A stretch of 64,000 bases of DNA from contig JAUIJU010000010.1 in NCBI GenBank assembly GCA_030431095.1, forward strand, positions 1 through 64,000. The letters are read 5' to 3'. The position numbers and the translations under genes were made by a program. Positions 28,705 through 38,321 of this stretch are shown here, piece after piece. A model generated the notes under the pieces. That model saw only the letters and a program-made list of their open reading frames with translations, was not told the DNA's origin and ran no database searches. Each line of letters opens with the position of its first letter. Position 1 is the stretch's first letter. Origin of the DNA: Gammaproteobacteria bacterium. Lineage in GTDB: Bacteria > Pseudomonadota > Gammaproteobacteria > Xanthomonadales > SZUA-36.

Positions 28705-29307
28705 GTGCTGAAGGCGCTCGCCCTGCTGCTGGGCCTGGCGGGCGCCGTCGCCTGGTACCTGTCGTTGCCCACGCAACGGTGGCTGCCGCGCCCGCTGCCG
28801 GGCTGGCCGGCGCGCGGCGTGCTGCTGGCCGCACTGGCCGGCGGCTTCCTGGCGTTGCGTGCCGATGGCCTGTCCCTGCCGGCGGCGCTGTTCGGCCAGG
28901 CCGTGATCACCATGTTGGTGCTCGGCCTGGTGCCCTTCAGCGCCCTGTGGACCGACAATCGCGCCGGTCCGGTGGCGCGCAACGGGGGTGACGGCTTGTC
29001 CTCTGGCACGCCCGTCAGGCGCGCGCCCCTGCGGCCGCACTGGTGGGGCAAGTCCCTGGTCGGCGTTCTGCTGGGATTTGCCCTGGCCCTGGGCCTGTCC
29101 GGGCTGTGGGCCTGGTGGGGTCCTGGCGGCATCGAGGCTGCGGACAAGGTGCAGTTCAACATGTGGATCGTCACCCCCATGTGGATGACCGCGCTGGGCG
29201 CGGTCTATTTCATGCGCAGTGCCTGGCGCGCCCTGGCGTGGCTCGGACTGGCCAACGTGCTGGTCTGGGTCCTGCTGGCGCTGGCGCGGGGCGGTGGACA
29301 TGCGTAG
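28705..29307 (+). CDS. iron-uptake-associated membrane protein (DUF3325/DUF3649-like fusion)
   Basis: 200 residues with about five or six predicted membrane helices. The N-terminal third (ALALLLGLAGAVAWYLSL ... GFLALRADGLSLPAALFG) resembles DUF3325. The C-terminal part (KSLVGVLLGFALALGLSG ... VQFNMWIVTPMWMTALGAVY ... WRALAWLGLANVLVWVLL) resembles DUF3649. Both usually occur as separate small genes between TonB receptors and PepSY proteins. GTG 28705 is the start used, 30 nt after the receptor stop. The last codons overlap the PepSY gene by 8 nt. The family names are from memory of pattern and context. Confidence 0.7.
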   Translation: MLKALALLLGLAGAVAWYLSLPTQRWLPRPLPGWPARGVLLAALAGGFLALRADGLSLPAALFGQAVITMLVLGLVPFSALWTDNRAGPVARNGGDGLSSGTPVRRAPLRPHWWGKSLVGVLLGFALALGLSGLWAWWGPGGIEAADKVQFNMWIVTPMWMTALGAVYFMRSAWRALAWLGLANVLVWVLLALARGGGHA

Positions 29308-30889
29308 CGACCTGTTGCGGGTGCACCGTTCGCTGCACACCTGGGTGGGAGTGCTGGCGGGCATGGCGCTGTTCATCGCATTTTTCGCCGGTGCGCTGAC
29401 CATGTTCGAGCGCCAGGTCGCCCGCTGGCTGACTCCGCCAGGCGGCGGCGTGGTGGCGCTGGCGCCGGAGGATGTCGATCGACTGTTACCGGAACTCTAC
29501 GCCGGCCACCCCGCGGCGACGGCGGGCACGCTGCTGAAGCTGTCCCCCGACGGCTCGACCATCACGTCCATTACCTGGAGCCAGCCGGCGCTGGAGGGCG
29601 AGGATGCGGCGCCCTGGCGTGCCATGGTGGATGGGCAGGGCGCCCTGGTCGCCGAACCGGCACCGCGTTCCGATTTCGCGGACTTCATCGACGTTTTGCA
29701 CCAGACCGCGGGCATTCCCGGCATGGTCGGACACGAGCCGGCCGGGGTGCTGTTCATGGGCGTTGTCAGCGTGCTCTACGTGCTGGCGCTGATTTCCGGC
29801 CTGGTCGTGCTGCTGCCGACCCTGGCGCGTGACTTCATGGCGATGCGCCATGACGCGTCGAACAAGCGGTTCTGGCTGGATGCGCACAACGCGATCGGCG
29901 TGGTCAGCCTGCCGTTTCACCTGGTCATCGCCCTGACCGCCATCGTGTTCGCCTTTCACGACCCGATTTACGGCGCGATGCAGAAATCCATTTACGGTGA
30001 CCGGCCCCTGTTCGAGCGGCCGGCGACCCACCCCCTGCCGGAACAGGGCACGGACAACCTTCTGCCCGTGGCCAGCCTCCTCGAGCGCATCGGGGAAGAG
30101 GCGCCCGGCTTCCAGGTCGCAGAACTGGAACTGCTCAACGTCGCCACGCCACGCGCCATGCTGCGCGTGGCGGGGACCGGTCCCGGCGGTGAGTTGCTCA
30201 GAGGTCCCGACTACGGCTACCTGATCCTGCAGCCCTACACTGGCGCGCCAATCTACACGGCCATGGTGCCCGGACAACCCGGCACCTGGCTGGCGCCGGT
30301 GACGACGTTTTTCGCCCTGCATTTCGGTAATTTCGGCGGAAACTTCATGCGCTGGATCTACTTTTTCATGGGCCTGGCAGGCGCCTTCGTGTTTTACAGC
30401 GGCAACCTGATCTGGGTGGAGTCGCGCCGCAAGCGCCAGCGGCGAAACGGCGGACCGGTGGAACAGAAGCGATCCGCACGCGTGCTGGCGGCGCTGACCG
30501 TCGGCGTGTGCCTGGGCTCGGTGGCCGGCGTGGGCCTGTCGCTGGTGTCCGCCAAGTGGCTGTGGGGCAGCGTGGACCACCTCGACGCCTGGCATGCCGG
30601 CATTTACTACACGGTGTTTCTCGCCTGCGTGGCGTGGGCCCTGACGGTCGGCGCCCCCCGGGCCGGTCGTCAGCTGTTGCTGCTGTGCGCCGGCGTCGCC
30701 TTGCTGATTCCGCTGACCTCGCTGGTGGCGGCCGTCTTCCCGGGGCTGCCGGCGTGGGTTCGCTACGATTCCACGCTGGGTGTCGAGGTCGTGGCGGGCC
30801 TGTCCGCCGCCGGCTGTTTCTGGCTGGCGCGCCGGGCCGGGCGGCGCAGCAAAGAAGGCTTTGCCGACAGCGTCTGGTCGCAGGGGTAG
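29300..30889 (+). CDS. PepSY-domain inner-membrane protein (ferric-siderophore reductase type)
   Basis: 529 residues from ATG 29300. N-terminal LLRVHRSLHTWVGVLAGMAL and the first membrane helix are the PepSY_TM start. A periplasmic PepSY region follows (VVALAPEDVDRLLPELYAGH). Then DFIDVLHQTAGIPGMVGHEP with conserved His, RFWLDAHNAIGVVSLPFHLV with further membrane His residues, and FFALHFGNFGGNFMRWIYFF. The extra C-terminal helices (residues about 390-500) extend it beyond the 370-400 of simpler members. The repeated intramembrane histidines suggest haem binding and electron transfer, as in FoxB/PiuB-like proteins. Last gene of the Fur-controlled cassette. Confidence 0.88.
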   Translation: MRSDLLRVHRSLHTWVGVLAGMALFIAFFAGALTMFERQVARWLTPPGGGVVALAPEDVDRLLPELYAGHPAATAGTLLKLSPDGSTITSITWSQPALEGEDAAPWRAMVDGQGALVAEPAPRSDFADFIDVLHQTAGIPGMVGHEPAGVLFMGVVSVLYVLALISGLVVLLPTLARDFMAMRHDASNKRFWLDAHNAIGVVSLPFHLVIALTAIVFAFHDPIYGAMQKSIYGDRPLFERPATHPLPEQGTDNLLPVASLLERIGEEAPGFQVAELELLNVATPRAMLRVAGTGPGGELLRGPDYGYLILQPYTGAPIYTAMVPGQPGTWLAPVTTFFALHFGNFGGNFMRWIYFFMGLAGAFVFYSGNLIWVESRRKRQRRNGGPVEQKRSARVLAALTVGVCLGSVAGVGLSLVSAKWLWGSVDHLDAWHAGIYYTVFLACVAWALTVGAPRAGRQLLLLCAGVALLIPLTSLVAAVFPGLPAWVRYDSTLGVEVVAGLSAAGCFWLARRAGRRSKEGFADSVWSQG

Positions 30890-30952
30890 CCCTTCCCATA
30901 AAATAGCCTCCTTTTACTGCGGGGACTCCGCCGGGTGGCGGAGCACAGCACC

Positions 30953-32470
<1,518 letters not shown>

Positions 32471-32673
32471 ACGGACCCCGACTGACCCGAATTGAACGGA
32501 ATTTGGCGGATTCACCAACCTTTCTCCCGTTCCCCGGTAGTACCCATGAACACCGCCCTCGTGGCGGGTCGCCACCCGGGCCGGGAGGACACCAACGCCC
32601 CTGGCCGATACAGCCTGCGGCTGAGGTTGCGGCGGATGGAGGGGGACATGTCCGCTAAGTCGCATGGCATGAC

Positions 32674-32703
32674 GGCCAGGGAGGTCCTTCCGGCCCGTTT
32701 TTT
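32674..32703 (+). terminator. probable intrinsic terminator after lysS
   Basis: GGCC (32674-32677) pairs with GGCC (32692-32695) and AGG with CCT inside it, followed by C, G and six T (32698-32703). The stem has an internal loop, so strength is uncertain. The 257-nt gap between lysS and the glycosyltransferase gene holds little else; one GTGGCG/CGCCAC hairpin lies at about 32562. Confidence 0.45.
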
Positions 32704-32727
32704 ATCCAGGGTGCGAAGCTGGTCCGG

Positions 32728-33717
32728 GTGAGCGTCAGCGTCATCATGCCGGTGCGCGACGCCGGCCCCTTCCTTCAGGCCGCGGTGGACAGCATCCTGT
32801 CCCAGGATCATGCCGACCTCGAGTTGTTGCTGGTCGACGATGGCAGCACCGATGGTGCGATCGGGGCGCTCGGCGGTCTGGACCCCCGGGTGCGCGTGTT
32901 GCCCTCGCGCGGACGGGGCGTCTCCGCCGCTTTCAATACCGGCTTCGCCGCGTCCCGGGGCGCCCTGGTGGCGCGCATGGACGCCGATGACATCGCCTTG
33001 CCGGCGCGTCTGTCGACGCAGTGCGCCTACCTGGACGAGAACCCCGATGTCGCCATTGCCGGCTGCCGCGTCGAACTGTTTTCGGAGGCAGGAATCGCCG
33101 CGGGAAATCGGCACTACCAGGACTGGTTGAACCGGCAGTGTTCACCCGCCCAGATCCGGCGGGCGATGTTCGTGGAAAGTCCCATCCCGAACCCGGGCGC
33201 CTGTTTCCGGCGTGGCGTACTGACGTCTCTCGGCGGCTACGCCGAGCCTGACTGGCCGGAGGACTACGATCTGTTCCTGCGCGCCGACGCGCTGGGCATG
33301 CGCATGGGCAAACCGGCGCCGGTATTGCTGCGCTGGCGCGAACATGCCCGGCGCCTGACCCACACCGACCCGCGCTACGGTCGCCAGGCCTTCCAGCGTG
33401 CCAAGGCCCATTACCTGGTTCACGGGCGCGGTCTCAGGGAGGGCCTGCTGCTGTGGGGTGCCGGGCCTACCGGGAGGGATTTTCATGACCTCCTGACCGC
33501 CGAGGGCGCGACGGTCAGCGGTTTCGTTGAAGTACACCCCAGGCGCATCGGAGGGCGCAAGCGCGGCCTGCCCGTATGGGACACGCAGCGCGCTGCGACC
33601 TGGACCGGGGGCATGGTGATCGTGGCGGTCGGCGCCCGAGGCGCGCGCGCCGAGATCCGGGCATTTCTCGACGAAGCAGGGCGGACCGAAGGCAGCGACT
33701 ACCTGTTCGTGGCCTGA
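32728..33717 (+). CDS. family 2 glycosyltransferase with C-terminal Rossmann-like domain (GTG start)
   Basis: 329 residues. The N-terminal GT-A domain has SVSVIMPVRDAGPFLQAAVD, LELLLVDDGSTDG, the DxD-like motif MDADDIALP and the acceptor-region EDYDLFLRA. The C-terminal ~95 residues form a second domain: LLLWGAGPTGRDFHDLL (GxGxxG-like loop), VSGFVEVHPRRIGG, GLPVW, MVIVAVGARGARAEI. This is like the small nucleotide/sugar-binding Rossmann unit found in sugar acyltransferases and some glycosyltransferases. There is no polysaccharide cluster nearby, so the acceptor is unknown. Start GTG 32728; an ATG at 32749 (MPVRDAG) would lose the first strand. Confidence 0.85.
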   Translation: MSVSVIMPVRDAGPFLQAAVDSILSQDHADLELLLVDDGSTDGAIGALGGLDPRVRVLPSRGRGVSAAFNTGFAASRGALVARMDADDIALPARLSTQCAYLDENPDVAIAGCRVELFSEAGIAAGNRHYQDWLNRQCSPAQIRRAMFVESPIPNPGACFRRGVLTSLGGYAEPDWPEDYDLFLRADALGMRMGKPAPVLLRWREHARRLTHTDPRYGRQAFQRAKAHYLVHGRGLREGLLLWGAGPTGRDFHDLLTAEGATVSGFVEVHPRRIGGRKRGLPVWDTQRAATWTGGMVIVAVGARGARAEIRAFLDEAGRTEGSDYLFVA

Positions 33718-33784
33718 GGCTGGCGGGTGCCGGCACCGGACGGGTAGACTGCGGTATTGCCCGGCACGCGAAGGCCCGTCAGCC

Positions 33785-34555
33785 ATGTCACAACTCCGAA
33801 CCGTACTCGTCCAGTCGCGCCTTCGCTGGCGTGATCCCGCCGTGAACCGCGCCCACCTGGCGGGTCTGATGGACGGTGCCGGCCCCGCCGACCTGTTCGT
33901 GTTGCCCGAGACTTTCACCACCGGTTTTCTGGGTGAGTCACCCGGCCAGGACGAAGGCATGGACGGGGCGACCGTGGACTGGATGAAGACGCAGGCGACC
34001 GAGCGCGGGGCGGCCCTGTGCGGCAGCGCGGTGATCGAAGATGGCGCCGGCCGTCGCAATCGCTTCCTGTTCGCCGCCGCGGACGGCGCCGTACATCACT
34101 ACGACAAGCGTCACCTGTTCAGTTTTGCCGGAGAAGACCGACGCTACGTGGCGGGTGATGAACGGGTCGTGTTCAGGCACGAGGGCTGGCGGGTCTGTCC
34201 CCAGGTCTGCTACGACCTGCGTTTTCCCGTGTGGTGCCGCAATCGTGACGACTACGACCTGATGATCTTCGTCGCCAACTGGCCCACGCCCCGGGTTGCC
34301 GCCTGGGACGCGCTGCTGCGCGCACGGGCCATTGAGAACCAGTGCTACGTGGTGGGCGTGAATCGGGTGGGCGAGGACGGCAAGGGAGTCGGCTACCCCG
34401 GCCACAGCGCCATCTATGACCCGCTGGGCGAAGCGGCGATCGTTCCGTGGGAAGAGGAAGGCACGCGCGACGCCGTGATCGACCTGGGGCGGGTGCGGGA
34501 GGTTCGCGCCGATTTTCCCTTTGCCGCGGAAGCCGACGCCTTCACGCTCGACTGA
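33785..34555 (+). CDS. yafV: omega-amidase of the nitrilase family (YafV/Nit2-like)
   Basis: 256 residues. The nitrilase superfamily Glu-Lys-Cys triad is visible: Glu in FVLPETFTTGF, Lys in HYDKRHLFSFAGED and Cys in VCPQVCYDLRFPVWCR. The KRHLFSFAGE and CYDLRFPVW motifs are those of YafV/Nit2, which hydrolyse alpha-ketoglutaramate or alpha-ketosuccinamate (metabolite repair after transamination of glutamine). Its end overlaps the convergent channel gene by 14 nt. Confidence 0.92.
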   Translation: MSQLRTVLVQSRLRWRDPAVNRAHLAGLMDGAGPADLFVLPETFTTGFLGESPGQDEGMDGATVDWMKTQATERGAALCGSAVIEDGAGRRNRFLFAAADGAVHHYDKRHLFSFAGEDRRYVAGDERVVFRHEGWRVCPQVCYDLRFPVWCRNRDDYDLMIFVANWPTPRVAAWDALLRARAIENQCYVVGVNRVGEDGKGVGYPGHSAIYDPLGEAAIVPWEEEGTRDAVIDLGRVREVRADFPFAAEADAFTLD

Positions 34556-36263
34556 CCGGCTCACGCGTGCGCCGTGCCCACCAGCGGCCGATGGCGGTTC
34601 GCGGAACCCGGTAGGGCGTGGCGAAGTCCATCAACAATACCGGGTCAGCCAGGGCGCGGTCGATCTCCCGGCGGGCGCTGCCGCGGCCGGCGAACAACAG
34701 ACGGTCACCCTCGCGGATGTCCTGTTCGTCGCTGGGCAGGAACAGGCGGCGTCCGCCACGTTCGTGCACCAGGCACACGCAGCGCAGGTGTTCGTCCTCG
34801 CCGCTGCGCGTGTTGTGCACCAGGTGTTCCAGCCTCAGCGTCACGTTTTCCTCGTTCGCCGCGCGCAGGCTATACAGCGGCTCCTGGGTCAGGTCGGTCA
34901 GCCATACGCTGGGAGCGACGCCGCCGAGGATGTCCTCCAGCTGGTGTTTGAGGCGGTGGGCGAAGTCTTCTTTCTCGCGCTCCAGGTGGTCCAGGAAGGT
35001 TTTGAGCAGGGGCGTCGTGGCCAGGGCCAGCATGCGACGGGCCACGATCCACGACGGGCGCGCGACCAGGTCGGCGTTCAGCTTTTCTGCGTCGAACAAG
35101 GCATCGTTGACGGTCTCTTCCTGCCGCGCGACCACGAACAGCGCCGGGTTGAGCTCGCGCGCGGTCAGCACGATGGACAGGTTGTCCACATCGCTGTCAG
35201 TGCCCGCGATCAGGCCCACCGCCTCCTTGACGCCAGCCTCTTCCAGTGTGTCGGCCTCCGTGCCACGGCCCGTTACCGTTCCCTCCAGGCCATCCAGCAA
35301 CCCGGCATCGGAATCCACCGCGGTCCACGACTGGCCGGCCCGCTCCAGGGCCTCGACCATGCGCGAACCGAAGCGCCCCATGCCGCACACCACCCAGCGG
35401 CCAGTGGGCAATTTGACGGCCTTGCGCAGTGTGGTTCCCGGCACCGACAGCAGCCAGTCCTGCACCAGGTAGCGCGCCGGCGAGGTCAGCGCCAGGTACA
35501 GCCGCCGGGCAAATATCTCGTAGGGGTCCACCACCTGGTCGGTGCCGAAAGAGGCCATGTTGGTGCTCACGTCCTGTTGCTGGCTGCGTGCGAAAACCTT
35601 CAGATCCGGCCGCAGCAGCTTGCTGGTGATGGCCACGGTCAGGTTGACCTTGTCGTTGCTGGTCACGGCGATGACGCCCTGGCACCAGGGATTGTCCAGG
35701 CCGGCGAATTCCAGCATGCGGCGGTCGCTGGCCGGGTGCGCCAGCATTGGCACCTGGTCGAGGTGCGGCTCCAGCCGCCGGCTGCGAATCAGGGTCTCGT
35801 CGCGATCCAGCGCCACGATCTGGAATCCACGCCGCAGCAGCCCGATGCCCAGCATGCGCCCCGCATTGCCGAAACCGCAGATCAGGAAAAACGGCTCGCG
35901 CATCCAGCCGACCCGTCGCGTGAAGCGGTTGCGTTCCAGCATGGTCCGGAAATCGGGGTCCAGGAACAGGCCGAGAATGGCGCCAATGGCATACAGCCAG
36001 GCCACCACGTTGGGGAAGATCAGCAGAAACACGACCAGCCGCTGCGTGCCGGTGAAGGGGAAAGGAATTTCCCCGAAGCCGATCGTGGTGGACAGGATGG
36101 CCACGAAATAGGCCGCGTCCAGGTAACCCATGCGCACGGCGTGACCCTGGTCGTCCACGCCGGGCACGGCCACCATCAGGGACACGGAGATGAAATAGAC
36201 CAGGATCAGGACGATCAGCGGCGTGCGCAGCCGCCGCATGGTGACCCATATGATGTCGTTCAT
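34542..36263 (-). CDS. potassium channel with two RCK (TrkA-N/TrkA-C) domains
   Basis: 573 residues. Helix 1 is PLIVLILVYFISVSLMVAV (15-33). The pore helix and selectivity filter are STTIGFGEIPFP, filter TIGFGE at 60-65 (TVGYGD in the consensus). Helix 2 is LVVFLLIFPNVVAWLYAIGA. RCK1 starts FFLICGFGNAGRMLGIGLLR (125-144), with VALDRDE. RCK2 starts RWVVCGMGRFGSRMVEALER, with AVDSD. C-terminal TrkA-C-like segments contain EEDEH/EGDRLLFAGRG patterns. Such 2TM-RCK channels gate with bound nucleotides or ions. It ends 14 nt inside convergent yafV and starts 24 nt after a DUF6394 gene on the same strand. Confidence 0.9.
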   Translation of the reverse strand: MNDIIWVTMRRLRTPLIVLILVYFISVSLMVAVPGVDDQGHAVRMGYLDAAYFVAILSTTIGFGEIPFPFTGTQRLVVFLLIFPNVVAWLYAIGAILGLFLDPDFRTMLERNRFTRRVGWMREPFFLICGFGNAGRMLGIGLLRRGFQIVALDRDETLIRSRRLEPHLDQVPMLAHPASDRRMLEFAGLDNPWCQGVIAVTSNDKVNLTVAITSKLLRPDLKVFARSQQQDVSTNMASFGTDQVVDPYEIFARRLYLALTSPARYLVQDWLLSVPGTTLRKAVKLPTGRWVVCGMGRFGSRMVEALERAGQSWTAVDSDAGLLDGLEGTVTGRGTEADTLEEAGVKEAVGLIAGTDSDVDNLSIVLTARELNPALFVVARQEETVNDALFDAEKLNADLVARPSWIVARRMLALATTPLLKTFLDHLEREKEDFAHRLKHQLEDILGGVAPSVWLTDLTQEPLYSLRAANEENVTLRLEHLVHNTRSGEDEHLRCVCLVHERGGRRLFLPSDEQDIREGDRLLFAGRGSARREIDRALADPVLLMDFATPYRVPRTAIGRWWARRTREPVSRA

Positions 36264-36287
36264 GGCGCCGGGATCCCGGGGACGGCG

Positions 36288-36671
36288 TCAGCGGCGGATG
36301 ACGATGGTTTCAGCCACCAGCAGGGTCACGGACACCAGGTTGGCGAGCAGGGCGCCGCCGGACAGTGACACCACGCTGACGATCACGTGCGGCGTCACAC
36401 CGTCGGCGGAGCCGTAGGCCGCGTAACCCCACAAAATGGCCGCCACGATCAGTTGCAGATCCGCCACCAGGCTGGTGGCGAGCAGGACGGCGCCCATCTG
36501 GGATCGGTCGCCGAATTTCAGCACGGTGGCGATCAGGCTGACCACCAGTGCCGCGCCCAGTTCGTAGGCGTCGTGGTGGGCGGGGTTGTCGATGTCGCCG
36601 ATGAAAAAGCCGAAGTTCAGCGTCAGCGCCAGGACGATGAAAAACGCGAAAATGACCTTTTCCAGACTCAT
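36288..36671 (-). CDS. small membrane protein (DUF6394-like)
   Basis: 127 residues, four predicted membrane helices: VIFAFFIVLALTLNFGFFIG, YELGAALVVSLIATVL, VLLATSLVADLQLIVAAILW and SLSGGALLANLVSVTLLVAE. The conserved-looking GDIDNPAHHDAYELGAALVV and KFGDRSQMGAVLLATSLVAD segments fit DUF6394 as I remember it; no function is established. The gene is 24 nt upstream of the RCK channel, so it may be an accessory subunit or part of the same osmotic/ion response. That is inference from position. Confidence 0.75.
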   Translation of the reverse strand: MSLEKVIFAFFIVLALTLNFGFFIGDIDNPAHHDAYELGAALVVSLIATVLKFGDRSQMGAVLLATSLVADLQLIVAAILWGYAAYGSADGVTPHVIVSVVSLSGGALLANLVSVTLLVAETIVIRR

Positions 36672-36762
36672 GCTTCCACCCCGGGGCGTGGCCCCTGTCC
36701 TTTGCGTTCCAGCCTAGCGTGTATGGCGACTCCCGCCAAGCGGGGCCACCGGCCGGACCGCC

Positions 36763-37368
36763 TCAGTCGACGAATTCTTCCTGGTAATCGGCGGAGGCGG
36801 CGGCGATCACTTCCGCGGCCTTTTCACGGCCGTAGGCCTTGCCGATGATGACGCGCTCGGGTTCATCCGGCAGGGTCTTGTAGGTCGAGAAATAATGACG
36901 CAGCCGTTCGACCAGTGATTCGGGTAACTCGGAAATGTCGGTCACGCCCGCGTACACGTCGTCGCTGTCGAGCACGGAGACGATCTTGTCGTCCGCCTCT
37001 CCACCGTCGATCATCGGAATGCCACCCACCACGCGCGCGTTGAGGATGATTTCCGCGCGGGAAATACGGCGGTTGCTCAGGACACAGATGTCCAGGGGGT
37101 CGTGATCACCGCGCTTGGCGCCCGGCATCAGGTCGCAAACGCGACGGCCGCAGTAGGTTCGTGGGATGAATCCATACAGGTTGGGCGGCAGCGAACTGGT
37201 GCGGTGCGGACGGTCGACGCGCAAAAAGCCCGAGCGCTTGTCGACTTCGTACTTGACGTAATCGAAGGGTGTGCTTTCGATGAAAGCATGCACCACCTCG
37301 GGCGGATTGGGCCCCAGGTCCAGGCCGTGCCAGGGGTGGGGGCGCCACTTGTTGAATGGGCGGGTCAT
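36763..37368 (-). CDS. ppa: inorganic pyrophosphatase, family I
   Basis: Hydrolyses pyrophosphate to drive biosynthesis. 201 residues. Family I motif [11 protein letters not shown] (metal-binding Asp residues). [10 protein letters not shown] precedes it, then [20 protein letters not shown] and [12 protein letters not shown]. The N-terminus ([20 protein letters not shown]) is longer than in E. coli Ppa. The usual DDK metal site is present in EADDKIVSV. It lies between csiV and the ion-channel genes. Confidence 0.94.
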   Translation of the reverse strand: MTRPFNKWRPHPWHGLDLGPNPPEVVHAFIESTPFDYVKYEVDKRSGFLRVDRPHRTSSLPPNLYGFIPRTYCGRRVCDLMPGAKRGDHDPLDICVLSNRRISRAEIILNARVVGGIPMIDGGEADDKIVSVLDSDDVYAGVTDISELPESLVERLRHYFSTYKTLPDEPERVIIGKAYGREKAAEVIAAASADYQEEFVD

Positions 37369-37446
37369 GGTCGTGAGATTCCTGTCTTGGGTTCGTCAGG
37401 CCCGGGCGCGGTCTCGCGACCGGCGTTGCCCGGGGCGGGTGTATGT

Positions 37447-38274
37447 TCAGGGTGCGGCATCGGCGATCGGCGTGACCCGGACGATGGCGCCCAGGTAGGC
37501 CGTGTCGAAATACTGCATGGTGTCGGTGCGAACCTGGCGCGACTGTTGCAGGCGGTGCAACTCGAAGGGCGGGGCGAGGGCGCCCGTGTCGCTTGTCATT
37601 TTGTCTCCCGGTGTTACGTTCGGCGCCGGTTCGGCGGGGACGTCCGGGGCCGGGGGCGCGCCGACCCACTCAAAACCTTCCTCCAGGCGCCCGGGCCCGT
37701 TGCCGGGAAAGACGCGTGCCCAGGCCGGCCCGTCCAGGCGGTATTCGAGGTCGAGTTCCACGTGCAGGAACCGGCTGCGGCGAAGCTGGATGGTCCCGTC
37801 CAGGCGGTACAGGGGAGCCATGTAGTCGTCGAACCAGCCAGCGCCGCCCTTGCGCTCCATGTCGATGTAGGCCATGTCACCGGGAATGTTCAGCGTTTCG
37901 GCCAGCACCTCCTCACCGTGCAGGCGCACGGGCGGGTGGTAGTCATACAGGGTCTGTTCGTAAGTCAGTCGAACCAGGGGCTGGTAATCGGCCAGGCGGT
38001 CCAGTCGGCTCCACAAGTTGGCGAAGGCGCCGTCGCGCTTGTCCAGAGCCACGGGCGCCTCCGGCGGGGCCGCGGCATCGAGTTCGAATGCCCCGGAGAA
38101 GGTGCGTGGACGATCTTCGGTTTGTGGGGTCGCAGGCACATCCAGGTTGCGGAACACGATGACCTCGACCCGGTAGCGCGCCTCGGCCGCATGAACGCCC
38201 GTTGCCGTCCACAGGCAGGCCACGGCGGCGCACAGCGCGCCGGGCAGCGGTAGTCTGCGGCGGTTACGGGTCAT
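37447..38274 (-). CDS. csiV: CsiV-family periplasmic protein
   Basis: 275 residues from ATG 38274 (MTRNRRRLPLPGALCAAVAC). A signal peptide ends near VHAAEA. The core begins RYRVEVIVFRNLD, the family signature, and ends in YFDTAYLGAIVRVTPI. In Vibrio CsiV is required for crRNA-independent peptidoglycan binding and activation by D-amino acids of LpoA/PBP1-linked processes; the role elsewhere is unclear and I rely on family resemblance. It sits 47 nt after mfd on the same strand, the common mfd-csiV order. Confidence 0.82.
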   Translation of the reverse strand: MTRNRRRLPLPGALCAAVACLWTATGVHAAEARYRVEVIVFRNLDVPATPQTEDRPRTFSGAFELDAAAPPEAPVALDKRDGAFANLWSRLDRLADYQPLVRLTYEQTLYDYHPPVRLHGEEVLAETLNIPGDMAYIDMERKGGAGWFDDYMAPLYRLDGTIQLRRSRFLHVELDLEYRLDGPAWARVFPGNGPGRLEEGFEWVGAPPAPDVPAEPAPNVTPGDKMTSDTGALAPPFELHRLQQSRQVRTDTMQYFDTAYLGAIVRVTPIADAAP

Positions 38275-38321
38275 GGTCGATCTGAATCCGGGTCGATGCA
38301 ACTGGCGGGCATTATATCCGC

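Noticed and set aside
26507-30952. Mobile element carrying the iron genes
   Set aside because: No transposase, integrase, direct repeats or tRNA target at the borders, and no composition shift; only the gene order is unusual.
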